Shown here: piece by piece, positions 57,672 through 64,000 of the stretch
Numbering within the stretch: position 1 is the stretch's first letter
Layout of the letters: every line of letters begins with the position of its first letter
NCBI GenBank assembly: GCA_910587765.1
Contig: CAJUNR010000018.1
Coordinates: 1 to 64,000, forward strand
DNA from: an uncultured Lachnospiraceae bacterium
GTDB taxonomy: Bacteria > Bacillota > Clostridia > Lachnospirales > Lachnospiraceae
Length of the DNA: 64,000 bases
Reading direction: 5' to 3'
Notes under the pieces: model-generated
Told to the model about the DNA's origin: nothing
What the model saw: the letters and a program-made list of their open reading frames with translations, nothing else
The model's database searches: none
Position numbers and translations under genes: made by a program

Positions 57672-58364
57672 TTATATTCCATAATTGCGTTCGCCGAAGA
57701 TTCCCGTCCCCACACGAACCATCGTTGCACCCTCTTCTATGGCCACTTCATAGTCTCCCGTCATGCCCATGGAAAGCACATCCATATGTACATTATCAAT
57801 GTTTTTCTTTTTGATGTCAACAGCCAATTTTTTTAAACTGCGGAATATCGGACGATTTTCCTCCGGATCCGTCACATACGGCGCAATCGTCATCAGGCCG
57901 CAGATACATACGTTCGGCAAAACGGCGGCTCTGCGGATCAGTTCCTCCGCCCCGTCCACACGGACGCCGAATTTGCTCTCTTCCTCCGCCACATTGACTT
58001 CAATCAGGATCTTTGCCTGCAGCTTCTTCTTTACAGCCTCCCTGCTGATCTCCTCCGCCAGACGGAGGGAATCCACCGAGTGAATCAGTTCCGCCCTCCC
58101 GACCACATACTTCACTTTGTTTCTCTGCAAATGGCCGATCATGTGCCAGTGCAGTTCCTTCGGAAGCTCCTCCCATTTTTCGCAGAGCTCCTGCACTTTA
58201 TTTTCTCCGAATACGCAGGCGCCCGCCTCCATCGCCTCCCGGATCATGCCGACCGGCTTCGTCTTGCTGACCGCGATCAGCGTCACCTCCGAACGGCTGC
58301 GGCCGCTTCTCTCACAGGCCTTTCTTACTCTCTCTTCTACCTCTCTGTAATTCTCTCCTACCAT
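57672..58364 (-). CDS. yggS: YggS-family pyridoxal phosphate homeostasis protein
   Basis: A 230-aa alanine-racemase-fold PLP-binding protein (PLPBP/YlmE). It shows EVTLIAVSKTKPVGMIREAM (PLP Lys), FGENKVQELCEKWEEL, WHMIGHLQRNKVKYVV, KILIEVNVAEEESKFGV, and SMGMTGDYEVAIEEGATMVR with VGTGIFGERNY. It has no racemase activity in the family and keeps PLP levels balanced. The start at 58364 is chosen over a GTG three codons upstream, since GGGAGTGGG fits it. It lies 12 nt after the HlyD-like gene. Confidence 0.95.
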   Translation of the reverse strand: MVGENYREVEERVRKACERSGRSRSEVTLIAVSKTKPVGMIREAMEAGACVFGENKVQELCEKWEELPKELHWHMIGHLQRNKVKYVVGRAELIHSVDSLRLAEEISREAVKKKLQAKILIEVNVAEEESKFGVRVDGAEELIRRAAVLPNVCICGLMTIAPYVTDPEENRPIFRSLKKLAVDIKKKNIDNVHMDVLSMGMTGDYEVAIEEGATMVRVGTGIFGERNYGI

Positions 58365-58376
58365 CTGTCCCACTCC

Positions 58377-59786
58377 CTATCTGTAAATCACTTCGTCCTC
58401 GTCTACCGCTTCTCCGTTCAATACAATCCGGTCATATACCGTCAGACCGTAACTGGTGCCCTCCTCAACCAGAGCAAATTCCTCATTCTGATAGAGAATA
58501 TTGATCTGACGGAACTGCGTATAGCCTTTGTTAATATTATAAACGCCCTGCAGCGTACGGCTCATGCCGATCTGGCTGCGTTCCTGAGAATCCGTCCCGA
58601 TCAGAAAACTTCCCATCGGAAGCTTCGCCTCCCCGGTAGAAAAATCCGATTCCCTGGGGTCGATATAATAATTCTCCTCGTCCGCATAGTAGATCGTCAT
58701 GCTGACAAATTCCGCGCCTGCCTGTCCGTTTTCGTCGTACACCTCTTTCATGAACCCTTTCTCGTCCCCTTCCTCCACCAGAAACTCTCTGGGGACAACG
58801 TAAAATTCCTTCTCGACGATCGCCGTGTTGGGAATCTTCAGGCCCACTTCGTCTTCCACCATAAATTCCACTTCTATGTACCTAAGGTCCGCGAACCGGA
58901 CCATGGAATTATTAAAATCCAGCTTCGCGCACGGCGTCGCGCCTACGTATTTAATTGAAAATTCCGCCCAGGCTCTCGTATGGTCTCTGGTAAATTCCAC
59001 CTCCATAAACTTTCGTTCTTCCTGCTGAAAACCGGCGGCCTCTTCCTCCGTCAGCGGCACGATGAGACTCCAGTTCTCCGAAACGGAAAGTTTATACACC
59101 TGCTCTCCGGCCTGAATCAGCTCTTTCTTCAGATTGTGCTTCTCATACTCCGACGGGTCCAGCATGTCCTCCGTGACCGTATCGGCAGTCACCTCCTCAT
59201 AACCGTCTTCATAAAATTCCAGAATCCCGATATTTCCCGCGTAAATACGGGAAAACATGGTGTTTTCCCCGGCGTCCTCCAGACTTTCCAGCATATTCTG
59301 GTTCATCAGGTCCATGACGGAGCTCTGCAGAGACGTCTCAAAATCATACGTCCTGGAAAAATCCATATCGTCGTATTCATTCATATAACTGCGGATATTT
59401 CCCCGTATGGAGGCAAAATTCTCATCCGTCAGATCCGCGTTCTCCGCGTTCTGCCGGATCAGCGCGTTGATCTCCCCCTTCTCGTCGATCGTGTAGATCA
59501 GCGAAGAGCCGGATACCCGGTCCCCCTCCCCTGCGTAATAGCTTACATAACCGGACGTCTCCGCAGTATAAACCGTCTCCTCCCGGAGCGCAAGCCCCGT
59601 ATAGGTGTGATTGACTGCCAGACTGCCCGCAATCACCTCATATCCCGCAATGTGTTCCGTATTCATCGCCATGTAGCAGATTACGCATATATAAAGTGCG
59701 ACCGCCCCGAAAAAGACCAGATCAATGTTGATCGGTCTTTTGCCGCGCATATCGACAACCTTACTTCTTCTGCGGCGCCGTGCCAT
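58377..59786 (-). CDS. HlyD-like membrane protein linked to sepF
   Basis: A 469-aa protein. A basic cytoplasmic N-terminus (MARRRRRSKVVDMRGKR) is followed by one TM (NIDLVFFGAVALYICVICYM) and an extracytoplasmic domain with a biotinyl-lipoyl-like start (EETVYTAETSGYVSYYAGEG). Helical and beta-barrel parts resemble HlyD-type adaptors. Genes of this kind are commonly found just before yggS-sepF in Clostridia, so a role in envelope or division function is likely. No transporter partner lies nearby. GGAGG precedes the ATG at 59786. Confidence 0.8.
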   Translation of the reverse strand: MARRRRRSKVVDMRGKRPINIDLVFFGAVALYICVICYMAMNTEHIAGYEVIAGSLAVNHTYTGLALREETVYTAETSGYVSYYAGEGDRVSGSSLIYTIDEKGEINALIRQNAENADLTDENFASIRGNIRSYMNEYDDMDFSRTYDFETSLQSSVMDLMNQNMLESLEDAGENTMFSRIYAGNIGILEFYEDGYEEVTADTVTEDMLDPSEYEKHNLKKELIQAGEQVYKLSVSENWSLIVPLTEEEAAGFQQEERKFMEVEFTRDHTRAWAEFSIKYVGATPCAKLDFNNSMVRFADLRYIEVEFMVEDEVGLKIPNTAIVEKEFYVVPREFLVEEGDEKGFMKEVYDENGQAGAEFVSMTIYYADEENYYIDPRESDFSTGEAKLPMGSFLIGTDSQERSQIGMSRTLQGVYNINKGYTQFRQINILYQNEEFALVEEGTSYGLTVYDRIVLNGEAVDEDEVIYR

Positions 59787-59870
59787 CCAATCATTCCTCC
59801 GAAGCTTCAAATTTTAACAGTGTCCGAACCGGAACGCCCGCGGAATTTCCGGCGAAATATTCCGTAAGTA

Positions 59871-59901
59871 AAAAAACGGATGTCCTTCTTCCGGGCATCC
59901 G
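59871..59901 (-). terminator. Terminator of the small P-loop gene
   Basis: CGGATGCCC-GGAAGAA-GGACATCCG followed by TTTTTTT on the minus strand (one G-T pair), 42 nt after the stop codon. Confidence 0.85.
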
Positions 59902-59942
59902 CTTCTATGTATCTATCCCTGTATCTATCTCTAAATTCCGGA

Positions 59943-60356
59943 CTAGCTGAGCACCTGAGCCCTGGCAAATTCCGGCAGTTCATCCATACTGAGTGTCACG
60001 CTGAGCACGATCTTCACATGGAACTGCTCGCTGACCCGGTTAAGCTGTGTAAGCGCATCTGAGATATCCTTCCCTTCCAGTTTCGCAATCTTTAAAAAAC
60101 CGTCCAGATACATTGCTTCCAAATCATAATCCTGAGAACAGATACCGCAGATAAAGCCAATGAACTGATCGGTATTCTGAATCGGATACTCGGATACATT
60201 TATCAAACGAACCTTATTGTCGAGTTCGTGAATATTGCGGGATGACTTGTCCAGATAAACGATATTGCCTGCCGCCGTCTTCATGGCTTCATGCACGTAA
60301 TCCAGCATCTTCTTTGTCTTGCCCTCGCCCTTCTCTCCTATAACCAACTGTACCAT
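59943..60356 (-). CDS. Small P-loop protein (137 aa)
   Basis: It starts MVQLVIGEKGEGKTKKMLDY, with a Walker A (GEKGEGKT) at residues 7-14. A strand and an Asp/Ser pattern that could be Walker B follow (NIVYLDKSSRNIHELDNKVR), and the rest is alpha/beta (MYLDGFLKIAKLEGKDISDA, IVLSVTLSMDELPEFA). It is a single small ATPase-like domain, often annotated loosely as related to twitching ATPases. Real function is unknown. It is monocistronic, with a clear promoter and terminator. Confidence 0.8.
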   Translation of the reverse strand: MVQLVIGEKGEGKTKKMLDYVHEAMKTAAGNIVYLDKSSRNIHELDNKVRLINVSEYPIQNTDQFIGFICGICSQDYDLEAMYLDGFLKIAKLEGKDISDALTQLNRVSEQFHVKIVLSVTLSMDELPEFARAQVLS

Positions 60357-60392
60357 AGCTTGCCCTCCTTAGGTTCCTGACTTGTTAGTCAC

Positions 60393-60421
60393 ATTATACC
60401 ATCGCAGGGGGGAGAATACAA
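60393..60421 (-). promoter_or_regulatory. Promoter of the small P-loop gene
   Basis: TTGTAT (60416-60421), 17 bp, extended -10 TGGTATAAT (TATAAT at 60393-60398). Confidence 0.8.
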
Positions 60422-60424
60422 GAA

Positions 60425-61417
60425 CTAATTGTTCAAAGCAGATAAAAAGCCCTGCATCTCCTCGTACAGTATGGCCCGTTCGCTGCAGCCCAGAATGATC
60501 GCCACATAACGGTTCTCCTGCGCGTCCTCAAAAAGCTGCACCAGACAGGACATGGCGGCTCTGGTGGAACCGGTCTTGCCCCCGACCGCCTTCACGCCCT
60601 CGGGAACCGTCACATCGCCCTTTGTAAACCGGTTTGAACTTGACCAGGAAGCGGACACTTCCTGCCCGTCCGAAGACATATAAGTGGTCTCATACGACGG
60701 CACGCCGAGAACTTCCAGAAAGGTATCGTATTTCATGGCCTCCCCGAACATCAGATACAGATCATACGCCGTCGTATAATGCTCCTCATTGTGCAGGCCG
60801 TGCGGATTGACAAAATGGGTCCCTGTCGCTCCGATAGCGGCGGCCTTCTCGTTCATCATCACCGCGAACTGATCGATGCTCCCGCCAATCTTCTCCGCGA
60901 TCACATTGGCCGCGTCGTTGGCCGACACAAGGAGCAGCGCGTACAGAAGCTGGCGGAGAGTCAGCACGTCGCCCTCTTTCAGCTTCGCCGTCGTCACGCC
61001 GCTCTCATGGAACGTAATCGCCTCTCTGCTCACGGTCGCCTGTTCGTCCAGGTCTCCGTGCTCCAGAAGCAGAAGCGCCGTCATGATCTTGGTCGTACTG
61101 GCCGGATAGACCCGGTCGTGTATGTTTTTCGCGTAGAGAACCTCTCTCGTATCCAAATGAAAGAAACAGGCGGAAAGCGCGTCCTGCGCCTCTGCTTCCA
61201 TAACCTTCACGTCCTCGGCGGCAACGCACAGGCCCTCCGCAAAATAGCTGATGTCCGCGTCGTCGCTGCGCTCCTGGATACCGAGTCCCGGACGGTCCAC
61301 CGTAAACGCGTCCTCCGGCTTCTGCTCCACGGAGCAGCCACACAAAGAGACGCACAGGAAAAGCTGTGCCAGCAACAGGCTCAGAACACGCTTTATCCTT
61401 TTATTTATACATCTCAC
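60425..61417 (-). CDS. D-alanyl-D-alanine carboxypeptidase (S11 family), lipoprotein
   Basis: A 330-aa DacF/PBP5-like enzyme that trims peptidoglycan pentapeptides. It has a lipoprotein signal (VLSLLLAQLFLCVSLCGCSV, lipobox LCGC). Catalytic motifs are SxxK as ASTTKIMTALLL, SxN as LLLVSANDAANVIAEK, and KTG in VKAVGGKTGSTRAA. The usual C-terminal beta domain is missing, the protein ending soon after AIILGCSERAILYEEMQGFL, so it is shorter than Bacillus DacA. It overlaps mgsA by 17 nt and is the last gene of the min-rodA operon. Confidence 0.92.
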   Translation of the reverse strand: MRCINKRIKRVLSLLLAQLFLCVSLCGCSVEQKPEDAFTVDRPGLGIQERSDDADISYFAEGLCVAAEDVKVMEAEAQDALSACFFHLDTREVLYAKNIHDRVYPASTTKIMTALLLLEHGDLDEQATVSREAITFHESGVTTAKLKEGDVLTLRQLLYALLLVSANDAANVIAEKIGGSIDQFAVMMNEKAAAIGATGTHFVNPHGLHNEEHYTTAYDLYLMFGEAMKYDTFLEVLGVPSYETTYMSSDGQEVSASWSSSNRFTKGDVTVPEGVKAVGGKTGSTRAAMSCLVQLFEDAQENRYVAIILGCSERAILYEEMQGFLSALNN

Positions 61418-61796
61418 GCCACTCCATATCTCCTCTGTCCAGTGATTTGATCAACAGTTCCGCCGTGGCAAGATTGGTCGCGATCGGGATATTGTGCACA
61501 TCACACAGATGCACCACATTATTCACATCCGGCTCATGCCGTTTGGGCTGAATCGGATCTCTGAGGAAGATGACCAGATCGATCTGATTGTGCTCGATTT
61601 GAGCGCCAAGCTGCTGCTCTCCGCCAAGATGACCGGCCAGAAACTTATGAACGCTTAAATTGGCCACTTCCTCAATCAGCCGGCCCGTCGTCCCGGTTGC
61701 GTAAAGCTCATTCTTGCAGAGAATGCCCCTGTAAGCGATGCAGAAATTCTGCATCAGAACTTTCTTCGCATCGTGTGCAATCAATCCAATGTTCAT
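61401..61796 (-). CDS. mgsA: Methylglyoxal synthase
   Basis: A 131-aa enzyme that converts dihydroxyacetone phosphate to methylglyoxal and phosphate, relieving sugar-phosphate stress. It shows IGLIAHDAKKVLMQNFCIAY, YATGTTGRLIEEV, GHLGGEQQLGAQI, IFLRDPIQPKRHEPDV (catalytic Asp) and CDVHNIPIATNLATAELLIK. The length is typical of the short form. It lies 15 nt after rodA, as in many Clostridia. Confidence 0.96.
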   Translation of the reverse strand: MNIGLIAHDAKKVLMQNFCIAYRGILCKNELYATGTTGRLIEEVANLSVHKFLAGHLGGEQQLGAQIEHNQIDLVIFLRDPIQPKRHEPDVNNVVHLCDVHNIPIATNLATAELLIKSLDRGDMEWREMYK

Positions 61797-61811
61797 TATT
61801 TGCCCCCCTTG

Positions 61812-62915
61812 TTAATATTTTTTTGGTTGAAGCCCAACGTTTAAAACAATACCGGTTCCCATATACAGCATGACCAGCGATGTCAGTCCATAGCTTACGA
61901 ACGGCAGCGGAAGCCCCGTATTCGGCAGCAGTCCTGTGGCGACACAGATGTTGACAAGACTCTGAAACGCGATCAGTCCGCCGAAACCGCAGCAGATGAT
62001 CGTCCCCTCCTGTTCCCTTGCGTTCCTCGCGATCCACAGGCATTCCATCACGATCAGAGCCAGGAGGATGATGACTGCGGCGCAGCCGATAAATCCCAGC
62101 TCCTCGCCGGTAACGGCAAAGATAAAATCCGTCTGCGGTTCGGCAATAAAATTCCCGTTTTTTACGGACGAGATATCATTATTATACAGGCCTTTTCCAT
62201 ATAGCTGTCCGGAACCTATGGCAATGATCGAATTCTGCTGCTGATATGCGTCGTCCGCATACTCCGCAGGGTTTAACCATGCCATAATTCTCTCAAACTG
62301 GTATTCATCCAGTATCTTCTGTCCTTCCTGCATAATCAGGTTTATAAATATAATAGCAGATGGTATCAAAAATGCAAGTACTGCGCCGATAATTTTATAA
62401 CTGAGTCCTCCAATGTAGATCAGTACACAGAAGATAAACAGAATCGTAATCGTCGTCGACAGGTCTGGCTGCTCCACAACCAGATACAGAGGAACCGCAA
62501 GCAGAACCCCGGATGCCAGAAGCACCTTCCAGTTATTGATCCACTCCCGGTATCTGCTGAAAAACCGGGCGAAGAAAAGAATCAGCAGAAGCTTCGTCAG
62601 CTCCGAAGGCTGAAACCGGAAGAAACCCAGATCCAGCCAGCGCCTCGCGCCGTTGACGATTGTTCCTCCAAACCGCACGGCCAGCAGGAACACCAGATTC
62701 AATCCGTAGATCAGCCAGTAGAAATTAAGCATATAATGGTAGTCGACCAGCGCGAAGAACAGCATGGCAGCCGTACCGAGCGCCATACCGATCACCTGCT
62801 GGCTCTGGCTCTCCGCCCTGGCGCTCCCGATGATCAGAATCCCGAGAATGGTAATCGCGTATACAAATACAACCAGACGCAGCCGGAAGTCGCGCAGTTG
62901 ATATTGTCTGAACAT
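61812..62915 (-). CDS. rodA: RodA/FtsW-family glycosyltransferase
   Basis: A 367-aa SEDS protein that polymerises lipid II. Multiple TM segments (about 10) are visible. Family motifs include RWLDLGFFRFQPSELTKLLL, YLVVEQPDLSTTITILFIFC, the large loop (FIAEPQTDFIFAVTGEELGF) and TGLLPNTGLPLPFVSYGLTS. Clustered with minE-minD and mgsA it is more likely RodA than FtsW. Its partner class B PBP is not in this operon but may be one of those at 28.6-32.6 kb. Confidence 0.93.
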   Translation of the reverse strand: MFRQYQLRDFRLRLVVFVYAITILGILIIGSARAESQSQQVIGMALGTAAMLFFALVDYHYMLNFYWLIYGLNLVFLLAVRFGGTIVNGARRWLDLGFFRFQPSELTKLLLILFFARFFSRYREWINNWKVLLASGVLLAVPLYLVVEQPDLSTTITILFIFCVLIYIGGLSYKIIGAVLAFLIPSAIIFINLIMQEGQKILDEYQFERIMAWLNPAEYADDAYQQQNSIIAIGSGQLYGKGLYNNDISSVKNGNFIAEPQTDFIFAVTGEELGFIGCAAVIILLALIVMECLWIARNAREQEGTIICCGFGGLIAFQSLVNICVATGLLPNTGLPLPFVSYGLTSLVMLYMGTGIVLNVGLQPKKY

Positions 62916-62929
62916 ATCTCACCTGATTT

Positions 62930-63202
62930 CTATGATCTTGTCCTCATATCCCTGACCGGAATATTCGCACAGAGTACCGGGACCGTACCGTTGCCTCCCT
63001 CGGACTCTGTCTGCGTGATCTGGATGTCCAGACCCTCGCTGTCGATCTCCATATATTTGGTGATCACTTTGATAATATCGTTTTTGATTGCTTCCATTAT
63101 CTCCGGGGAGCAGTTTGCGCGGTCCGAAATCAGTAAAAGCTTCAGCCGGTCTTTTGCAATTTCCCCTGAATTCTTCTTCCGAAAGAAATCCATGAATGCC
63201 AT
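62930..63202 (-). CDS. minE: Cell division topological specificity factor MinE
   Basis: A 90-aa protein. It has an amphipathic N-terminal membrane helix (MAFMDFFRKKNSGEIAKDRL), the MinD-binding KLLLISDRANCSPEIMEAIK, and a C-terminal dimerisation part ending in LDIQITQTESEGGNGTVPVL and CANIPVRDMR. It drives pole-to-pole movement of MinD. It lies 13 nt after minD. Oscillating MinE in Clostridia, as opposed to DivIVA-only systems, is well known. Confidence 0.94.
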   Translation of the reverse strand: MAFMDFFRKKNSGEIAKDRLKLLLISDRANCSPEIMEAIKNDIIKVITKYMEIDSEGLDIQITQTESEGGNGTVPVLCANIPVRDMRTRS

Positions 63203-63215
63203 ATGTTTGCCCCCT

Positions 63216-64000
63216 TTATTTGAACAGCTTCTTCAGTTTCCCGAAAAACCCGTCCTTTATTTTAAGATCCAGAAACGGAACTTCTTCCCCCATCACACGC
63301 CTGCAGATGTTCATATAGGCCTGTCCGGCCAGAGAACCGTCTCCCACGCACGGCTCGCCCTGATTGGTCGAGATGACGACGCTCTCGTCATCCGGCACTG
63401 CGCCCAGGAGATCAATAGCCAGAATCTCGACCACATCGTCCATGGACATCATGTTGCCGCTCTCCACCATATCCATCCGGATCCGGTTGACGATCAGGTC
63501 CGTATTGCGGATCTCGTTCGCCTCCAGAAGGCCGATGATGCGATCCGCGTCGCGGATCGCGGATACTTCCGGCGTCGTCACGATCAGCGCGCGGTCCGCC
63601 GCCGCAATCGCGTTCTTGAAGCCCTGCTCGATGCCCGCCGGACAGTCGAGCAGTATGTAATCAAACTCCTCTCGAAGTTCGTCGATCAGCTTGATCATCT
63701 GCTCCGGATTGACCGCGGTCTTATCCCGGGTCTGCGCGGAAGGCAGCAGATACAGATTCGGATACCGCTTGTCCTTGATCAGAGCCTGCTTGATCCGGCA
63801 GTTTCCTTCCACCACGTCCACCAGATTATATACGATCCGGTTCTCCAGACCCATAACCACATCCAGGTTCCGAAGTCCGATGTCCGTATCAATCAAAACA
63901 ACCTTCCGATCCAGTTTTGCCAGTCCGGTTCCCACATTGGCAGTGGTTGTCGTCTTGCCGACGCCGCCCTTCCCGGATGTGATAACAATTACTTCACTCA
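63216..64000 (-). CDS. minD: Septum site-determining protein MinD (5' end one base outside)
   Basis: The frame continues to the right edge, and the A of its start codon falls at the next base outside the window, giving 261 aa in all. The deviant Walker A is SGKGGVGKTTTTANVGTGLA, followed by LIDTDIGLRNLDVVMGLENR, the Walker B-like YILLDCPAGIEQG, VTTPEVSAIRDADRIIGLLE, and the C-terminal amphipathic membrane-targeting helix (DGFFGKLKKLFK). It is an ATPase that recruits MinC and MinE at the membrane. minC is expected just upstream, outside. Confidence 0.96.
   Translation of the reverse strand, partial: SEVIVITSGKGGVGKTTTTANVGTGLAKLDRKVVLIDTDIGLRNLDVVMGLENRIVYNLVDVVEGNCRIKQALIKDKRYPNLYLLPSAQTRDKTAVNPEQMIKLIDELREEFDYILLDCPAGIEQGFKNAIAAADRALIVTTPEVSAIRDADRIIGLLEANEIRNTDLIVNRIRMDMVESGNMMSMDDVVEILAIDLLGAVPDDESVVISTNQGEPCVGDGSLAGQAYMNICRRVMGEEVPFLDLKIKDGFFGKLKKLFK

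Noticed and set aside
1..64000. CRISPR arrays, rRNA genes, prophage integrase, riboswitches
   Set aside because: No regularly spaced repeats, rRNA segments or integrase were seen. No leader matched a riboswitch well enough to claim one.

Overview
The window reads as a chromosomal segment of a moderately GC-rich Lachnospiraceae/Clostridia-type Firmicute. This rests on gene content and order rather than on any database search. The supporting features are the mraZ-rsmH-ftsL-PBP division cluster, the minD-minE-rodA-mgsA string, sepF with yggS and aroB-lspA-rluD, a three-subunit bifurcating-type [FeFe] hydrogenase, NfnAB, candidate Spo0A boxes, strong AGGAGG ribosome binding sites and TTGNNN-N17-TATAAT promoters. 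Most genes lie on the minus strand.

Region 1 (1-16.35 kb, minus) is a long operon for a contractile injection system (phage-tail-like). In transcription order it encodes a 597-aa protein with an injection-system-type N-terminal motif, a membrane-anchored pseudokinase-like protein, a multi-TM protein with a degenerate cyclase-like region, a membrane-anchored MORN-repeat protein, a secreted TolC-like coiled-coil protein, a 926-aa anchored coiled-coil/low-complexity protein, a DUF4255 (Pvc16-like) protein, a 245-aa unknown, a PAAR-like tip, the sheath, an inner tube protein, a zinc-finger tail assembly protein and a DUF6760 protein. A fragment of what looks like a second tube gene follows. It appears to be cut at the left edge by the end of an insertion element, so the rest of the baseplate is not visible. 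The block of five consecutive membrane or exported proteins is the most unusual part of the window.

Region 2 (16.4-28 kb) holds an orphan sensor kinase, the hydABC hydrogenase operon with a palindrome over its promoter, a pair of dynamin-like GTPases (one with two G domains) and a NADAR-family protein. A plus-strand tRNA-Gly(CCC) and a small coiled-coil gene come next.

Region 3 (28.5-37.2 kb) is the front of the division/cell-wall cluster: mraZ, rsmH, ftsL and two class B PBPs, with MraZ boxes upstream. The second PBP has its Shine-Dalgarno inside a terminator stem. Next come lgt with a Spo0E-like small gene under probable Spo0A boxes, and ychF.

Region 4 (37.4-45.5 kb) is accessory. It contains a Uma2-family nuclease, a small hypothetical, the decayed remains of an HTH regulator and an FtsX-type ABC permease, a VanRS-like two-component system, a DUF1266-DUF2185 fusion, a nitroreductase, a short DUF4317 protein, rlmH and a small membrane protein.

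Region 5 (45.5-64 kb) is housekeeping. It holds nfnAB, a zinc-ribbon/chitobiase-like surface protein, ftsK, an HPr-like protein, cstA, rluD-lspA-aroB, sepF-yggS-HlyD-like, a small P-loop protein, and the dacF-type carboxypeptidase-mgsA-rodA-minE-minD operon. minD runs off the right edge by one base. Hydrogenase and NfnAB together indicate a fermentative anaerobe that balances ferredoxin, NADH and NADPH by electron bifurcation.
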